NCBI GenBank assembly: GCA_964589825.1
Contig: CAZPUS010000008.1
Span: 1 to 64,000, forward strand
Length of the DNA: 64,000 nt
Direction of reading: 5' to 3'
Source: CAZPUS01 sp964589825
Lineage (GTDB): Bacteria; Fibrobacterota; Chitinivibrionia; Chitinivibrionales; WJKA01
The position numbers and the translations under genes are program-made. Positions 61,679-64,000 of the stretch are shown one piece after another. Under the pieces are notes generated by a model, which saw nothing but the letters and a program-made list of their open reading frames with translations, ran no database searches and had not been told where the DNA came from. Every line of letters begins with the position of its first letter. Positions within the stretch are counted from its first letter, which is position 1.

Positions 61679-62974
61679 TCATACCACGAAAAAGAGTATG
61701 GCGAACGCATCGATCACCAGCAGAGTCGGTGAAATATCCTCCCACTTGCCGAGTGCGATTTTAAGGATCGTCCAGCTCAGAAATCCCCAGATAATGCCGT
61801 GTGTAATGGAATAGGTAAGGGGGATGAGTACCAGTCCCAGAAACGCGGGGATCGCATTGTCCATTGTGTGCCACTCGATACGAAGTACGGGCTTCATCAT
61901 AAATACGCCCACAATGATGAGCGCGGGAGCGGTGGCGATCTGCGGTACCAGGTTAAGAAGCGGTGAGAAAAACATGAACGGCAGAAAACAGAGCCCCGCG
62001 ACCACCGCGGTAGTGCCATGGCGTCCGCCCTCTTCTATGCCTCCGGCCGATTCGATATAACTGGTTGCCGGGCTGGTTCCCAGAAGTCCGGAACATGCGG
62101 TCGCGATACCGTCGACGATCATAGACTGGCGGATGTTGCGGGGATTGCCTTCGGCGTCCTTAATCTGTGCCGCTTCGGCAACACCCACGAATGTCGAGAG
62201 GCTGTCGAACAGATCGGTGAAAAAGAGGGTAAAGGTGACATGCCATACACTGAGTTTAAGCGAGGTCGTCAGATCGAGCGAGCCGATAAGAGTAAAGTCA
62301 GGGGCTGCAAAAAAGCCTTTCCAGACTACCAGTGGATCCATGGCCTGTGGACCCCACAAACGTCCTACCGGTATGGCAAGCAGTGTCGTGGCGACAATAC
62401 CGAAGATAAGTGCTCCACGAATCCGTCGGGCGACGAGTATACCGGTTGCCGCAAATCCGGCGATGCATACGAGCGTGGGCGGATCGAGGGTGCCAAAGCG
62501 CACCAGCGTTGTCTTGTCCGCCACCACCAGGCCACTGTGCTGCAGTCCGATAAATGCAATAAAGAGCCCGATACCCGAGGCAATGCCGTAGCGAAGCTGC
62601 TGTGGAATTGCCTGTACCAGAAGTTTGCGTATGCCGAACAGTGACAGCAGTACGAAAATGATGCCGGACCAGAAGACCGCACCCAGCGCGGTCTGCCAAG
62701 AAATGTCGGATCCCAGTACCACCGAATAGGCAAAAAAGGCGTTGAGTCCCATGCCGGGAGCGATGAGTATCGGGTTTTTGGCATACAATCCCATAAGGAT
62801 GCTGCTGAAGGCACTGACCAGTACGGTGGCGGTTACCACGCCGCCAAAGGGCATGCCGGCATCCGAAAGAATTGCCGGATTCACGATGATGATGTACATT
62901 GCGGCAAGAAAGGTGGTGATACCGGCGAGGATTTCTGTTTTGATCCTGATTTTATCCTGTGATGCGTAAGGCAT
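61679..62974 (-). CDS. NCS2-family nucleobase permease (AzgA-like, adenine/guanine/hypoxanthine type)
   Basis: A 431-aa membrane protein with about 12-14 helices importing purine bases with protons. Motifs: ITTFLAAMYIIIVNP at 19-33, APGMGLNAFFAY (substrate loop), FTDLFDSLSTFVGV, and SPATSYIESAGGI. These belong to the AzgA/PbuG/GhxP branch of NCS2. AAAGGAG precedes the ATG. The upstream region can fold (see 63008-63053), as purine permease leaders often do. The exact base transported is not determined. Confidence 0.93.
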   Translation of the reverse strand: MPYASQDKIRIKTEILAGITTFLAAMYIIIVNPAILSDAGMPFGGVVTATVLVSAFSSILMGLYAKNPILIAPGMGLNAFFAYSVVLGSDISWQTALGAVFWSGIIFVLLSLFGIRKLLVQAIPQQLRYGIASGIGLFIAFIGLQHSGLVVADKTTLVRFGTLDPPTLVCIAGFAATGILVARRIRGALIFGIVATTLLAIPVGRLWGPQAMDPLVVWKGFFAAPDFTLIGSLDLTTSLKLSVWHVTFTLFFTDLFDSLSTFVGVAEAAQIKDAEGNPRNIRQSMIVDGIATACSGLLGTSPATSYIESAGGIEEGGRHGTTAVVAGLCFLPFMFFSPLLNLVPQIATAPALIIVGVFMMKPVLRIEWHTMDNAIPAFLGLVLIPLTYSITHGIIWGFLSWTILKIALGKWEDISPTLLVIDAFAILFFVV

Positions 62975-63007
62975 GGGCGATCTCCTTTTCTGGTGATCGA
63001 TAATATA

Positions 63008-63053
63008 TATAGTGGTAATGGTGCAGGCACAATGGCCCGGTCTCCCAACTATA
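63008..63053 (-). other. Possible structured leader upstream of the NCS2 permease
   Basis: TATAGT (63008-63013) can pair with ACTATA (63048-63053), closing a GC-rich 34-base interior with GTGC/GCAC arms. It lies about 35 bp before the permease start. A second small hairpin (CGGGT/ACCCG-type, about 63071-63092) is nearby. Purine and xanthine riboswitches occur at this position in other genomes, but I could not match a known consensus. Confidence 0.3.
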
Positions 63054-63171
63054 AAAATACCGCATGTACACGGGTGAAGGCGCGAGAACCCCGCAGGCGT
63101 GAATATGCGATGGATTATATTATTTTTGTTGTAACAGATAAAACCTGTCCATTTTTTAAGGAGGCTGGTCT

Positions 63172-64000
63172 ATGAGAAGAGTCCGGACGATAGTGAGTGC
63201 TGCCGTATTCGCAGTATTGTGTACTACCCTGTCAGTCTGGGGTATTGCGGGAGTCGGTGTACATTACGGGATCGATATGTCCCTGAACATGGAGGATGCA
63301 GCGGGCGAGACGTTCGATTTTCTTAATGCAGATACGCTGCAGCTTTACAACACATCCCAGCTCAACCAATTGTCGGGAGGCGGACTCGGCGCAGAACTCC
63401 TTGACACGCTTCAGGAGATCGCGGATGCGCAATCCTCCATATCGGGCGGTACACTTCCGGTATTTGTTGACCGGCTCAACTGGGAAGCAAGCCCTTTGAA
63501 TTTCGGCGGCAAATTCTATATCGATATCATACCGGTACTCAATGCGATCGAGCTTTCGACCAATTTCGGCATGTGGCAGTATGACGGACGGGTACGGTAT
63601 CCGGAATCGGTCAAGTCGCTTTCCGAGATAGAGGCGGCACGTACCGAATACGGCGGGATTGACAGCATGCCAATGGCGGCTGTGTTCGAATACGATACCA
63701 TGGATATTACAATGGATGTGCTCAAGGATTCAAAGTATTTCGGGCTTTTATCACGCACACCGTATGCAAAACTGCATATCGATGCCACGATCAGGAAAAA
63801 TATTGCCAAATTTCCTCCGGTTGTCAACATGTTCAAACTCTATGCAGGCGGTGGTCCGAGTGTTCACTTCGCGACACCGCTTTTGACCACAGATCTGGTA
63901 GAGACCGCAATCGGCGAATCCCTTGAAGGAAAAAGCCTGTCCGAAGTACAGCAGATCCTGCAGGATCCGGTCGAGATGGAGCCGGTGCTCACCGAAATTA
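63172..64000 (+). CDS. Exported (probably outer-membrane) protein, 3' truncated by window edge
   Basis: The ATG at 63172 follows AAGGAGG and the frame is open to the end, 276 residues visible. A signal peptide (RRVRTIVSAAVFAVLCTTLS, cleaved after about residue 24) is followed by alternating strand-like segments (GVGVHYGIDMSLNM, FGGKFYIDIIPVLNAIEL, LYAGGGPSVHFATPLL). The YAGGGPSVHF-type strand and Gly/aromatic pattern resemble outer-membrane barrels of the Omp_b-brl kind. No catalytic motif was seen and the function is unknown. The 197-bp gap upstream contains the hairpins described for the permease leader. Confidence 0.7.
   Translation, partial: MRRVRTIVSAAVFAVLCTTLSVWGIAGVGVHYGIDMSLNMEDAAGETFDFLNADTLQLYNTSQLNQLSGGGLGAELLDTLQEIADAQSSISGGTLPVFVDRLNWEASPLNFGGKFYIDIIPVLNAIELSTNFGMWQYDGRVRYPESVKSLSEIEAARTEYGGIDSMPMAAVFEYDTMDITMDVLKDSKYFGLLSRTPYAKLHIDATIRKNIAKFPPVVNMFKLYAGGGPSVHFATPLLTTDLVETAIGESLEGKSLSEVQQILQDPVEMEPVLTEI

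Noticed and set aside
1..64000. CRISPR arrays, tRNA or rRNA genes, prophage and insertion sequences
   Set aside because: No regularly spaced repeats, cloverleaf sequences, rRNA motifs, transposases, integrases or phage genes were recognised anywhere in the window.

Overview
This 64 kb window looks like chromosomal DNA of a motile, anaerobic, hydrogen-metabolising bacterium with two membranes. The outer membrane is indicated by a LolA-like protein, predicted outer-membrane beta-barrels and an FtsX-type permease. The flagellar genes run in the order known from spirochaetes (flbB/motE-like, fliK, flgD, flgE, flbD, motA, motB, fliL, fliM, fliY, fliO, fliP, fliQ, fliR, flhB, flhA, flhF, flhG, fliA). 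Together with an [FeFe] hydrogenase, a class II ribonucleotide reductase and a NagZ-like GH3 enzyme, this points to Fibrobacterota (Chitinivibrionia-like) or a related lineage. That placement is an inference; no rRNA gene is present. No tRNA, CRISPR array, intact insertion sequence or prophage was seen. UAG, UAA and UGA are all used as ordinary stops.

Layout. 1-3.0 kb: the end of an ABC permease gene, a LolA-like periplasmic protein and an outer-membrane barrel. 3.3-6.5 kb: a GH3 glycosidase diverging from a URO-D-type methyltransferase. 6.5-12.1 kb (minus): the H-cluster maturation operon aspA-hydF-hydG-(83-aa ORF)-hydE. 12.2-21.1 kb (plus): rex, hydC, hydB and hydA (a trimeric, probably electron-bifurcating [FeFe] hydrogenase), then a hydrogenase-like domain fused to a histidine kinase and three receiver-containing proteins. 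21.2-29.5 kb (minus): a second Rex, sugar-nucleotide genes (aminotransferase, UDP-glucuronate 4-epimerase, GalU, a glucuronokinase-like GHMP kinase, gmd) and recG. 29.7-33.9 kb (plus): uppS-cdsA-dxr-rseP. 34.0-56.9 kb (minus): the flagellar/motility block. 57.2-57.3 kb: a large nested inverted repeat. 57.5-64 kb: a STAS protein, nrdJ with an NrdR-type box, prfB, an NCS2 nucleobase permease and the start of an exported protein.

The hydrogenase section reads as one unit. Maturases and structural subunits are transcribed divergently from a 125-bp region carrying Rex-like inverted repeats, so NADH/NAD+ status probably controls both. The downstream H-cluster-like sensor kinase and stand-alone receivers look like an H2- or redox-responsive phosphorelay with no DNA-binding output protein in the window.

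The most unusual single observation is prfB. It keeps the classical +1 programmed-frameshift architecture, but the in-frame stop is UAG (an RF1 codon) where UGA is expected, although the encoded protein has the RF2-specific SPF motif.
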